Part shown: positions 23,858 through 32,075 of the stretch, one piece after another
How positions within the stretch are numbered: the stretch's first letter is position 1
Layout: each line of letters begins with the position of its first letter
Assembly (NCBI GenBank): GCA_964523735.1
Contig: CAZFYZ010000004.1
Span: 21,642-85,641, forward strand
Source of the DNA: CAZFYZ01 sp964523735
GTDB taxonomy: Bacteria > Armatimonadota > UBA5829
Direction: 5' to 3'
Length of the DNA: 64,000 nt
Notes under the pieces: model-generated
The model's database searches: none
Seen by the model: the letters and a program-made list of their open reading frames with translations, nothing else
What the model was told of the DNA's origin: nothing
Made by a program: the position numbers and the translations under genes

Positions 23858-25165
23858 CTAGATCACGTCGCAGCTGACGAGATCATCAAGGGTCTCCCGC
23901 CTGACGACAAGCCTCGCCTGCCCATCCATCACGAACACGACAGCCGGGCGGGCGAAGCGGTTGTAGTTGGAGGCCATGGCGTAGTTGTAGGCTCCAGTGG
24001 TCTGCACCGCAAGAAGATCGCCCTCTTCGGCCTCGGCAAGCGTGACGCTCGGGATCAGACTGTCGGTCTCACAATGCCGGCCGGCGACACTGTAGGTCTT
24101 GGACGGGGTATCGCCTGCCCTGGTAGCCACGATGGCCGAGTAGACGGCATCATACATCGTCGGGCGCGGGTTGTCGGAGAGTCCCCCATCGACGGCCATA
24201 TATGTTCGGGTGCCCGGCGGCTCGGGGATGCCAACTTCCTTGATCGGGCCGATGGCGTAGAGCGTCGTGCCCGCCTCAGCGGCAATCGAGCGGCCCGGCT
24301 CTACGAAGAGCTTGGGCTTGGCGATACCCGCGACGCAGGACGCGGTGATCACCGCCTCGCACACGGTCCTTGCGAACTCGGCCGGTGTGGGAGGAATCTG
24401 ATCCTCCAGGTAACGCGCCGCAGGTCCGCCGCCGAGGTCCAGCATACTGAGCTCGATCCCCACCTCGTTCTTGACCTGCGCTATGAACTCGGTCATCACG
24501 GGGGCCGCCTCGACGTATGGCGTGAAGTCGAAGAGCTGGCTGCCGAGGTGGCAGTGTATGCCTTTCAGATCAAGACCAGGCAAGCCGGCGACCGTCTTGA
24601 CGGCGCGCATCGCGGTGCCATCTTTTATGTTGAAGCCGAACTTGCTGTCCTGCTGGCCGGTGCTGATCAGCTTGTGGGTGTGAGGGTCGACACCTGGGTT
24701 GCACCTCACGAGCACCTTCTGAGTCTTGCCCGCGGATGTCGCAGCTGCGCTGAGGCCCTCAATCTCGCCGAAGCTATCGAGCACAACATAGCCAACGCCG
24801 TAATCGATCGCCATGTCGATCTCTTCCTGGCTCTTGAAGTTGCCGTGGAAGAAGACGTGCTCCATCGGGAAGCCCGCCCTGGCGGCTGTGTAGAGTTCGC
24901 CGGAGCTGGCGACGTCTATCCAGAGCCCCTCTTCGGCGATCAGCTTGCACATTCCCGCGACGATGAACGCTTTGCCCGCATAGGCGACTGCCGCATCACC
25001 GTATTCTGCCTCGAACGCCGACTTGTAGGCGCGGCACCTCTCGCGGATGAACGCCTCGTCCATCACATAGAGCGGCGTGCCGAACTCAGCAGCCAGATCG
25101 ACCGTATCGCATCCACCAATCTCCAGGTGGTTCTTCTCGTTGATTCGTTGTGTTCCTAACAGCAT
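23858..25165 (-). CDS. lysA: Diaminopimelate decarboxylase
   Basis: PLP enzyme that makes lysine from meso-diaminopimelate, the last step of lysine synthesis. 435 residues, alanine-racemase-fold barrel plus C-terminal beta domain. Landmarks: the PLP-lysine motif AVAYAGKAFIV near residue 62, HFFHGN-type VFFHGNFKSQEE, the CHLGSQL phosphate-binding segment, and the C-terminal GRHCETDSLI, which replaces the usual CESGD wording but keeps Cys and Glu, then GAYNYAMASNYNRF. It stands alone, with its own promoter (25239-25267) and a terminator-like hairpin in the leader (25188-25232). Confidence 0.95.
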   Translation of the reverse strand: MLLGTQRINEKNHLEIGGCDTVDLAAEFGTPLYVMDEAFIRERCRAYKSAFEAEYGDAAVAYAGKAFIVAGMCKLIAEEGLWIDVASSGELYTAARAGFPMEHVFFHGNFKSQEEIDMAIDYGVGYVVLDSFGEIEGLSAAATSAGKTQKVLVRCNPGVDPHTHKLISTGQQDSKFGFNIKDGTAMRAVKTVAGLPGLDLKGIHCHLGSQLFDFTPYVEAAPVMTEFIAQVKNEVGIELSMLDLGGGPAARYLEDQIPPTPAEFARTVCEAVITASCVAGIAKPKLFVEPGRSIAAEAGTTLYAIGPIKEVGIPEPPGTRTYMAVDGGLSDNPRPTMYDAVYSAIVATRAGDTPSKTYSVAGRHCETDSLIPSVTLAEAEEGDLLAVQTTGAYNYAMASNYNRFARPAVVFVMDGQARLVVRRETLDDLVSCDVI

Positions 25166-25187
25166 GTTCCGTTACCTCGGATGGCCG

Positions 25188-25232
25188 AAAAAAAACGAAC
25201 CGGCTCGCCGCGACTCGGCAGCGCTCGGGTTC
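25188..25232 (-). terminator. Intrinsic-terminator-like hairpin in the lysA leader (possible attenuator)
   Basis: On the minus strand GAACC (25228-25232) pairs with GGTTC (25197-25201). Inside it GCTGC pairs with GCGGC around a 6-base loop, separated by an internal loop, and eight T follow (25188-25195). It sits between the predicted lysA promoter and the ATG, so read-through must be possible for expression from that promoter. Confidence 0.55.
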
Positions 25233-25238
25233 AAGATC

Positions 25239-25267
25239 AATTTAGCACAAGTGCCCAGGCGTGTCAA
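25239..25267 (-). promoter_or_regulatory. Sigma-70-type promoter of lysA
   Basis: On the minus strand a perfect TTGACA (25262-25267), 17-base spacer, TAAATT (25239-25244). Transcription would begin near 25232, at the first base of the leader hairpin. The stretch from 25268 to 25467 contains nothing further that I can identify. Confidence 0.65.
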
Positions 25268-25467
25268 ATCAAAAAGAAGCAAACAGGGTACGGTAGACAG
25301 TGAATGGCGACAGGACCGGGTGGGCGGCCTGAAGATCGTCTGTTTCACCCCTGGCGGCACTATGGTACCTCCGGAAGGATTTGATGCAGCAAAACGATAA
25401 GAAGTAAGTAAAGCTCCACGCGGGTGCTCGATGCTGAGACCCAGGTGACTCAATGAGGAGGTAACCA

Positions 25468-25644
25468 ATGAGCTTTGACAGGTGCAAGACGTGCAGGCAT
25501 GTTGGCTTCTGCACATTCCCCCACAGCCGCGTCATCACCGAATGCGATGAGTTTGAGGAGATGAACGCCGCCCCCGCATTCGATTGGGACCTCCAGGAAC
25601 TGCTCGCGGAGTGGGAGCCGGACGCGCCGGACCGCGCGGAGTGA
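25468..25644 (+). CDS. Small Cys-rich protein (58 residues)
   Basis: MSFDRCKTCRHVGFCTFPHS begins the product. Cysteines at 6, 9 and 15, plus a fourth in ITECDEFEE, form a CxxC...C...C set suited to zinc or an iron-sulfur cluster. The C-terminal half is acidic (DWDLQELLAEWEPD). TGAGGAGG precedes the ATG at ideal spacing, which supports the gene despite its size. The stop lies one base from the end of the convergent ABC exporter. Similar short CxxC proteins occur in anaerobes; the function is unknown. Confidence 0.7.
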   Translation: MSFDRCKTCRHVGFCTFPHSRVITECDEFEEMNAAPAFDWDLQELLAEWEPDAPDRAE

Positions 25645-25645
25645 G

Positions 25646-27448
25646 CTACGACAGCTCCTCATCCAGCCTGAACTGCATCTCGTACATCTGAGAGTAGGTC
25701 CCGTTCTGCTCCAGCAGGCTCTTGTGGTCGCCTACTTCGGCTACTCGACCGAACTCGAGACAGATGATCTGATCCGCGTGCTTGACTGTCGATAGCCGGT
25801 GTGCAATGACGAACGTCGTCCGCCCCTCCATTAGCCGGTCCATGGCGCGGTGGATCAGATATTCGCTCTCGGAATCGACCGATGACGTGGCCTCGTCCAG
25901 AATGAGGATGCGCGGGTCCGCAAGAATCGCGCGCGCGATCGCCAGCCGCTGCTTCTGCCCGCCTGAGAGCTTGATACCCCGTTCGCCGATCTCGGTCTCG
26001 TAGCCTGAAGGCATCACCTCGATGAACTCGTGGGCATTGGCGGCCTTCGCGGCTTCGATCACCTCATCATCCGTGGCATCGAGCTTGCCATAGCGTATGT
26101 TCTGCCGTACGGTGCCATTGAACAGAAATGTATCCTGCAGAACCATCGCGATCTGCTTGCGGAGCGAATCCTGCTTCACGAATCGAACATCGAAACCATC
26201 CACCAGAACGCGACCACCCACCGGGTCGTAGAACCGGGGGATCAGGTTGACGATGCTCGTCTTGCCAGCGCCGGAGCGACCGACAAGCGCCACGATCTGC
26301 CCGGGCTCGGCTTTGATGCAGATGTCACGCAAGACTTCCTCGCCTTCTTCATACCGGAAGTCAACGTGGTCGAACTCGACTCGGCCCTGGATGCGCGGCA
26401 TCTCAATAGCGTCGGATGAATCCTGGATACTCGGCTCCTCGTCCACGATCTCGAAGATGCGCTCGGCGGCTGCAAGTGAGCGCTGGATAGTGTCGTTGAT
26501 CTGGGCGAGGCCACGGACCGGCTCGTAGAACATCGCGAGATACATCGTGAATGCCACAAGCGTTCCGATCGTCACCCCGGGCGCCTGTTTGACGATCAGA
26601 TAGGCCCCGACTATCCACACCGCTATGTGTGTGGCCCGAACCAGAATGTCGATCCGGGGGAAGAAGGCGGTCCACATCCTGATAGCCTTGACGCGCTCGT
26701 TGTAGAAGTCTTCAGCGTCGTGGCGGAAGTTGTCGTACTCGAAATCCTCACGGGCGAAAGCCTTGATGACCCGAATGCCGCTCAGGTTTTCCTGGACTTT
26801 CGCGTTTATCTCGGCGAGGCGTTCGCGAACCGCACGGTAGACTGGTCGGACCCGCCTGGAGAAGTGCAGAGCCAGCACGAACAGGAGCGGAATCGGGACT
26901 ATCGCGATCAGGGCGAGAGTCTTCGACACCCAGAACATCACGATGCACATCCCGACAAGTCTGATCGCGTCCGATATGACCGTGTCCGCGGCGTGGTTGA
27001 CGAACTCCTCGACGACTTGACTGTCGCTTGTCACCCGAGACATAATCTCGCCGGTCTGGCGGCTGTCGAAGTAGGAGACGGACAGCATCTGCAGCTTGCC
27101 GTAGACCTGCTTGCGGATGTCGAGGATGATCTTCTCTCCAAGCACGTGCATTATAATGCTGCGCGCCCAGAGCATGAACGAAAGCGAGCCGTAGATCAAA
27201 AGCAGGGTGATCGCGCTCAGCGCAAGGAGGTTGAGCCGTGCCGAGACGCTCTCGTGCTGTGCGTTTGAGATCACGCGGTCTGTGATGAGCTTGAATATGA
27301 GCGGCGGCACCAGCCCTGCGAGCGCGATCCAGAGGTTCGAGAGCACTCCAATCGCCACTGATTTCTTGTAGGGCTTCAGATACTCGACTAGTCGCCGGAA
27401 AGCTGCGCCTTTGTCCTTGGGTTTGTTCTTCTGCTGTTGGTCTACCAT
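25646..27448 (-). CDS. ABC exporter half-transporter (MsbA/multidrug type)
   Basis: 600 residues: an N-terminal cytoplasmic stretch, a six-helix exporter membrane domain (about 30-320) and an ATPase domain with Walker A GRSGAGKTS, signature LSGGQKQR, Walker B ILILDEATS and the switch His in VIAHRL. The layout and SYFDSRQTGEIMSRV coupling-helix region are typical of lipid-A/lipid-linked or multidrug exporters that work as homodimers. The substrate cannot be told from sequence. It starts with ATG 27446-27448 and has no partner half-gene, consistent with a homodimer. Confidence 0.92.
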   Translation of the reverse strand: MVDQQQKNKPKDKGAAFRRLVEYLKPYKKSVAIGVLSNLWIALAGLVPPLIFKLITDRVISNAQHESVSARLNLLALSAITLLLIYGSLSFMLWARSIIMHVLGEKIILDIRKQVYGKLQMLSVSYFDSRQTGEIMSRVTSDSQVVEEFVNHAADTVISDAIRLVGMCIVMFWVSKTLALIAIVPIPLLFVLALHFSRRVRPVYRAVRERLAEINAKVQENLSGIRVIKAFAREDFEYDNFRHDAEDFYNERVKAIRMWTAFFPRIDILVRATHIAVWIVGAYLIVKQAPGVTIGTLVAFTMYLAMFYEPVRGLAQINDTIQRSLAAAERIFEIVDEEPSIQDSSDAIEMPRIQGRVEFDHVDFRYEEGEEVLRDICIKAEPGQIVALVGRSGAGKTSIVNLIPRFYDPVGGRVLVDGFDVRFVKQDSLRKQIAMVLQDTFLFNGTVRQNIRYGKLDATDDEVIEAAKAANAHEFIEVMPSGYETEIGERGIKLSGGQKQRLAIARAILADPRILILDEATSSVDSESEYLIHRAMDRLMEGRTTFVIAHRLSTVKHADQIICLEFGRVAEVGDHKSLLEQNGTYSQMYEMQFRLDEELS

Positions 27449-27606
27449 GACATTCTCATCCTAACACGCCCTCCCAACGTTCGCAAGACGCGAGCATGTC
27501 AGCGTCATTCCTCACTGCGTTCGGGATGGCGCCGGTCCCGAAAGAGGAAGGACAGCGTGCGGCACGCTTAGTAGAGGTTGATGTTGGGAACAGTAGGTTA
27601 GTCACC

Positions 27607-28833
27607 ATGGATCATGAACGCAAGATAGCCGGGGTAAGTCGCACAGTCTTTCTGCTCGGGATCGTGAGCTTCCTCACTGACGTCTCGAGCGAGATGCTCG
27701 TTCCCATCGTGCCGCAGTTTCTGAGCTTCGCGCTTGGGGCATCGCCCGCGATCATCGGGCTGATCGAAGGCATCGCCGAGAGCACGGCCTCGATCCTGCG
27801 CGTCTACGCCGGATACCTGGCCGACAAGTTCGGCAGGCCGAAGCTGCTCACGGTGATAGGCTACGGCCTCTCCGCTATCTCCAAGCCGTTCTATATAGTG
27901 TCGAGTTCCTGGTCGCAAGTGCTGGCTATCAGGTTCGCCGACAGGTTCGGCAAGGGGATTCGGAGCGCGCCGCGGGACGTCTTGATCGCTGATACGACGC
28001 CCGATTCCGAACGCGGACGGGCGTTCGGCCTACACCGGGCGATGGATACCGCAGGCGCCATGATGGGCCCGCTGATCGTGGCGCTCTTGGTGATGTTCCT
28101 CTTCGGGCGCGAGTTCCTGGTCCAGCCAGGAGAGAAGCATCGGGCCATATACCACACGATCTTCATCGCAGCTGCCGTTCCCGCCCTCCTTGGCTGGCTT
28201 GTTCTCGCGATCTTCGTCAAGGAGCACAAGCACAGCCAGGCGACGGCCAAACCCGAGATCAAGCTCTCGGCGCTCGACAAGCGTTTCCGAGTCTTCCTGG
28301 CGATCGTGACGCTGTTCTCGATCGGCAACTCAAGCGATGCCTTTCTTGTGCTGCGAGCCACGAGCGCACCGATCAGAATGGACTTCCTGACTTTCCTGTG
28401 GGTGTATGTGGTCTTCAACGCACTCTCCGCGTTCGTTTCCCTGAGGAGCGGAATCGTCTCGGACAGGATCGGCCGGAAGCCGTTGATCGTGATCGGCTGG
28501 CTGATCTTCTCGCTGGTGTATTTCGCCATGGCCCGAGTGGGCACGCCGACAGGCATCTGGGTGTGGTTCATCGTCTACGGCATCTACTATGGATTGACTG
28601 AGGGGATGCTGCGGGCGTACGCAGTCGATCTGGCGCCGGCGCACCTGCGCGGCACAGCCGTGGGCGCATACTTCACGTTCACGGGAGTAGCTCTCCTGCC
28701 TGCAAGCCTGATCGCCGGATACCTGTGGAATCTGTTCGGCCCCAGCGCACCGTTCTGCTATGGCGCCGCGACATCCCTGGTATCGGCTGTGCTATTGGCC
28801 GCCCTTGTGAGGAGCGAACGGCCAGCTAGCTAG
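27607..28833 (+). CDS. Major facilitator superfamily transporter
   Basis: 408 residues with 12 predicted helices. The start of the first repeat, GIVSFLTDVSSEMLVPIVPQFL, and the loop 2-3 motif GYLADKFGRPK are typical MFS features, and the second half repeats this as GIVSDRIGRKPL. FADRFGKGIRSAPRDVLIAD is shared with a broad group of uncharacterised MFS carriers. The substrate is unknown. ATG 27607 is chosen because the conserved region begins a few residues later. The 37 codons open upstream include a repeat-like CATTCCTCACTGCGTTCGGG stretch and are probably not translated. Confidence 0.88.
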   Translation: MDHERKIAGVSRTVFLLGIVSFLTDVSSEMLVPIVPQFLSFALGASPAIIGLIEGIAESTASILRVYAGYLADKFGRPKLLTVIGYGLSAISKPFYIVSSSWSQVLAIRFADRFGKGIRSAPRDVLIADTTPDSERGRAFGLHRAMDTAGAMMGPLIVALLVMFLFGREFLVQPGEKHRAIYHTIFIAAAVPALLGWLVLAIFVKEHKHSQATAKPEIKLSALDKRFRVFLAIVTLFSIGNSSDAFLVLRATSAPIRMDFLTFLWVYVVFNALSAFVSLRSGIVSDRIGRKPLIVIGWLIFSLVYFAMARVGTPTGIWVWFIVYGIYYGLTEGMLRAYAVDLAPAHLRGTAVGAYFTFTGVALLPASLIAGYLWNLFGPSAPFCYGAATSLVSAVLLAALVRSERPAS

Positions 28834-28912
28834 GGCCATCGTAATCCCTTGGCGACACGGACATTGCCACGCCCATCGCTACCACAAGTCCTGTCGCCCC
28901 TACAGCTAGCAG

Positions 28913-28939
28913 GTTTCGAGACACCGCGTCCCGAAACAA
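28913..28939. repeat. Family-C palindrome (GTTTCG...CGAAAC)
   Basis: An inverted repeat GTTTCGAGACA...CGTCCCGAAAC upstream of the permease operon. The unit recurs at 31896-31920, 41783-41810 and 41836-41865. A TATAAT at 28955-28960 follows and may drive the permease genes, but no good -35 is seen. Confidence 0.75.
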
Positions 28940-28976
28940 CGGGGGCTGTCGTGCTATAATTGCCCTGGTAATACTG

Positions 28977-29906
28977 ATGCGTAAACGCGATCACACTCTT
29001 CCTAAGGAACTACCCGTATTCCTCTTCCTCGTGGCCCTATGCCTGGCGCTGGTGGTGACGACGGATACGTTTGCGAGCAGCCAGAACCTCAAGGTGCTTG
29101 GGGCCGACGCCTCGGCTATTGGCATAATGGCGGTTGGGATGACGGCGGTGATTCTTACCGGCGGGATCGATCTCTCAGTCGCCGCCGTGCTGGCACTCTC
29201 GGCTCTGATCGGCGGGGGGATGATCGCGGGGGGGCAGATCGCTGCCGGGGTCGCGACGGCCCTGGTGGTCGGGGCAGGATGCGGACTGCTTAATGGCAGT
29301 CTAATCACCCTCGCAGGGATGCCGCCGATCATCGCCACGCTGGGAACCCTCTATGTACTGCAGGCCGGCGCGACTATCTACAGCGGTGGGCAGTGCGTGT
29401 TGCTCGAGAACAACCAGCTCGGATTCCTCGGTCGTGGATTCGTCCCGCTCGGGCTGATGCTCGCCGTCTTTCTCGTCGGCGCCCTGACCATGCGCCTGAC
29501 CCGCGCCGGCAGGCACGTCTACGCGATCGGCGGCAACGAGGAAGCGGCAAGGCTCGCAGCCATCAGCCCCCGGCGGGTGAAGCTTGGAGTCTATACTGCC
29601 AGTGGGCTGCTTGCAGGTCTCGCGGGATTGTTGATGCTTGGGATAGGCAGCACCTTCCAGGCTAATGACGCGCTTGGCTACGAGCTTGCGGCAATCGCGG
29701 CAGTTGTCATCGGCGGAACGAGCATCGCAGGGGGCGAGGGCTCGGTACTCGGGACGCTCATAGGAGTCGGGATCAGCACGGTCCTGCGAAACGGGGCGAT
29801 CCTCGTCGGATTGGATGCGAGATGGGCGCAGGCAATTGTTGGAGCGGCGATTCTCGCAGCGGTGACAGTCGATCAGTTGCGGAAGCGGAGTGAGGCGGCC
29901 AGATGA
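28977..29906 (+). CDS. ABC sugar transporter permease (RbsC type), first of two
   Basis: 309 residues with about 9-10 membrane helices. The permease signature region ILTGGIDLSVAAVLALSALIGG near residue 60 and IAAVVIGGTSIAGGEGSVLGTL near 240 (the EAA-like loop contacting the ATPase) are those of the ribose/autoinducer-2/rhamnose transporter class. The start is ATG 28977. The stop overlaps the start of the next permease (ATGA). With its neighbour it would form a heterodimeric membrane channel for a monosaccharide. Confidence 0.92.
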   Translation: MRKRDHTLPKELPVFLFLVALCLALVVTTDTFASSQNLKVLGADASAIGIMAVGMTAVILTGGIDLSVAAVLALSALIGGGMIAGGQIAAGVATALVVGAGCGLLNGSLITLAGMPPIIATLGTLYVLQAGATIYSGGQCVLLENNQLGFLGRGFVPLGLMLAVFLVGALTMRLTRAGRHVYAIGGNEEAARLAAISPRRVKLGVYTASGLLAGLAGLLMLGIGSTFQANDALGYELAAIAAVVIGGTSIAGGEGSVLGTLIGVGISTVLRNGAILVGLDARWAQAIVGAAILAAVTVDQLRKRSEAAR

Positions 29907-30853
29907 AACACGTCCTCCTCAGGCTCGCCCGCGTGAAGGAACTGCCCGTCGCGCTGCTGCTGGGCACCTTGTTCGTGTTCTTCACGCTCCGAGCGCCTGG
30001 TTTCGCGGATGCAACCGGGCTGATGGACTGCATCAAGCAGTATTCGACCTATGCCGTGTTGGCAGTCGGGCTCACGATTGTGATCGCTAGCGGAGGGATC
30101 GATATCTCCGTCGGATCAATCGTGGGGCTCTCGGCTGTGGTTCTGGGCGTGACGCTGGCGCGGACCCCAGCCGATTCCTTGTTGGCCTGCCTGTTAGCCA
30201 TCGCGACCGGTGCGGCGGTAGGGGTCTTCAACGGTCTCGCGATCTCGCGGATCAAGCTGCAGCCGGTGGTAGTGACGCTCAGCACTATGGCGGCGGCGAG
30301 AGGCATCACCTACGTTGTCGCGGGGCAGGGCGTTTCATCGATCAACCTGCCCGATCGAGCTTCGTGGCTCGCCAGCATAATGTACGACTCTCCGCTCCCA
30401 GTGCTGCTGGCGCTGGCGGTCGCGATCGGCGGATGGCTTGCGCTCTCGAAGACAAGCTTCGGACGTGCTGTCCTAGCCATCGGTGGGGCGGAGAAGGCCG
30501 CGCGGTTCTCGGGGATCGACGTAGGTACGGTGAAGCTCTGGATCTACGCGGTCTGCGGGACGCTTGCCGGGGTCGCGGGAGTGGTGACGGCCGGTATGAT
30601 GAACACCGCGACGACCGAGGCGGGCATGGGTTACGAGTTTGAAGCAATCACAGCCGTGCTCATGGGAGGAACGAGCATCCTCGGGGGTGAAGCGAGCGTT
30701 GTGGGCAGCGTGCTCGGGGTCGGAACCGCCGCGATTCTCAATAGAGGGCTGGGGGTTCTGGGCGTCAGCGACCACTGGCGGATGATGTGCCTGGGGCTGA
30801 TTCTGATCGCTTCGGTGCTGCTCGACAGGCTTAGAAAGCGCGTCGCGCACTGA
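29903..30853 (+). CDS. ABC sugar transporter permease (RbsC type), second of two
   Basis: 316 residues, same family as the preceding permease: IVIASGGIDISVGSIVGLSAVVLG, then FEAITAVLMGGTSILGGEASVVG for ATPase contact. The four-base overlap with the first permease implies coupled translation and a heterodimer, as in LsrCD-like or RhaPQ-like systems. The binding-protein gene follows nine bases downstream. No gene for an RbsA-type double ATPase is in the operon or elsewhere in the window. Confidence 0.92.
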   Translation: MKHVLLRLARVKELPVALLLGTLFVFFTLRAPGFADATGLMDCIKQYSTYAVLAVGLTIVIASGGIDISVGSIVGLSAVVLGVTLARTPADSLLACLLAIATGAAVGVFNGLAISRIKLQPVVVTLSTMAAARGITYVVAGQGVSSINLPDRASWLASIMYDSPLPVLLALAVAIGGWLALSKTSFGRAVLAIGGAEKAARFSGIDVGTVKLWIYAVCGTLAGVAGVVTAGMMNTATTEAGMGYEFEAITAVLMGGTSILGGEASVVGSVLGVGTAAILNRGLGVLGVSDHWRMMCLGLILIASVLLDRLRKRVAH

Positions 30854-30862
30854 GGGGGCAGT

Positions 30863-31876
30863 ATGAGAATCAAGGGTTTGATTTTGGTGTTGGTGGCAGC
30901 AATCGTGCTGCTGGCTGGCTGTGGCAAGCCAAAAACGACTGGGACGCAGCCTGCGGCTAATGCCGGCAAGAACAAGCGCACAATCGTATTCGTGTTTAAG
31001 CTGGTCGGGATCCCCTACGCAAACGTCTGCGAGCGTGGGGCGACGAAGGCAGCCAAGGATCTGGGCGTGAATGTCGAGTTCCTCGGCCCAGCCAAGGGCG
31101 GGGACGTCGCAGGTCAGATCGCTATCATCGAGAACCAGATTTCCCGAGGCGTGGACGCGATAGTGATCTCGGCCAACGACCCGAACTCTGTCAAGCCCGT
31201 GATCGCGAAAGCCATGAAGCGGGGGATCAAGGTCTTCACCTGGGACTCCGATTCGCCGGATACCGAGCGCATTTTATACGTGGCGGCGGCGGACGATGTA
31301 GGCATCGGCACTGATATACTCGACAAGCTCGCCGAGAGCATCGGAGGCAAGGGCAAAATCGGGATCATGTCGGGCGGACAGGGGGCCTTGAACCTGAATC
31401 AGCACGTGGATGGCGTGCTGGCAGGCCTCAAGAAGTATCCCAACATCACGCTCGCCAAGCCTATCGTCTACAACAACGACCAGCCTCAGCAGGCCCAGTC
31501 AGGCGTTGCAGGGCTGCTGCAGAGGCACCCCGATCTCGCCGGAATCGCCTGCGTCAACTCGCCCGGCCCTCCCGGCGCAGCGCGCGCCCTGATCGCGGCA
31601 GGCAAGCAGGGCAAGGTCAAGATATGGGGCCTCAGCCTGCCGAGCGAGAACCGGAAGTACCTCCAGGACGGCGTTGTCAACGGCCTCATTCTCTGGGATC
31701 CCGCCAAGCTGACTGAGTTGACCGCGATCCTGGTGAACGACTACCTCGATGGCAAGGAGCCCAAGGATGGTATGGAGGTCGAGGGCATGGGGAAGCTCAA
31801 AGTGTCGAAGGACGGGATCGTCGTCATGCCCGGGCTAGTGATTACCAAGGAGAACGTGGACCAGTTCGATTTCTAA
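30863..31876 (+). CDS. Sugar ABC transporter substrate-binding lipoprotein (RbsB/peripla_BP_4 type)
   Basis: 337 residues. A lipoprotein signal with lipobox LLAGC (Cys20) anchors it. The mature part is a two-lobe periplasmic binding protein: TIVFVFKLVGIPYANVCERG, IAIIENQISRGVDAIVISANDPNSV, KVFTWDSDSPDTERILYV and IACVNSPGPPGAARAL, as in RbsB/LsrB/RhaS proteins. It captures a monosaccharide for the two permeases just upstream. Specificity is unknown; the neighbouring isomerase and glycosidase genes suggest plant or microbial polysaccharide sugars. Confidence 0.92.
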   Translation: MRIKGLILVLVAAIVLLAGCGKPKTTGTQPAANAGKNKRTIVFVFKLVGIPYANVCERGATKAAKDLGVNVEFLGPAKGGDVAGQIAIIENQISRGVDAIVISANDPNSVKPVIAKAMKRGIKVFTWDSDSPDTERILYVAAADDVGIGTDILDKLAESIGGKGKIGIMSGGQGALNLNQHVDGVLAGLKKYPNITLAKPIVYNNDQPQQAQSGVAGLLQRHPDLAGIACVNSPGPPGAARALIAAGKQGKVKIWGLSLPSENRKYLQDGVVNGLILWDPAKLTELTAILVNDYLDGKEPKDGMEVEGMGKLKVSKDGIVVMPGLVITKENVDQFDF

Positions 31877-31895
31877 GGTGAGGGCCCGGTCCGTT

Positions 31896-31920
31896 GTTTC
31901 GGGACACCCTGTCCCGAAAC
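31896..31920. repeat. Family-C palindrome
   Basis: A near-perfect inverted repeat with arms GTTTCGGGACA and TGTCCCGAAAC around CCC, 20 bases after the binding-protein stop. It could act as a hairpin between the transporter and the isomerase cistron. Confidence 0.8.
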
Positions 31921-31942
31921 GTGTCTACGAAACCCCAAACGT

Positions 31943-32038
31943 TGTTTCGGGATTTCGGTGCACATATGGCCTATGCTGAGTACTGGCATCGGGGACATCA
32001 CTCAGCCTGTAGCCGTGTACAACCAGAATCCCGAAACA
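31943..32038. mobile_element. 96-bp MITE-like element with 12-bp terminal inverted repeats
   Basis: TGTTTCGGGATT (31943-31954) and AATCCCGAAACA (32027-32038) are perfect inverted repeats bounding about 72 bases with no coding potential. The termini share the TTTCGGGA core of the family-C palindromes next door. No target-site duplication is obvious. Confidence 0.5.
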
Positions 32039-32075
32039 CCGCTGTTCAGGGTGACAATGATTGAGGAGAGATACG

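Noticed and set aside
23759..25159. 466-codon open frame on the plus strand
   Set aside because: It lies opposite lysA throughout, has no ribosome-binding site and resembles nothing; it is a by-product of GC-rich codon use on the minus strand.
25166..25238. Lysine riboswitch upstream of lysA
   Set aside because: The interval is about 70 bases and contains only one hairpin plus T-run; the L-box is about 170 bases with a five-way junction.
27496..27606. Extra 37 N-terminal codons for the MFS carrier
   Set aside because: They include a REP-like CATTCCTCACTGCGTTCGGG stretch, are not hydrophobic and lack a ribosome-binding site; the family start is at 27607.
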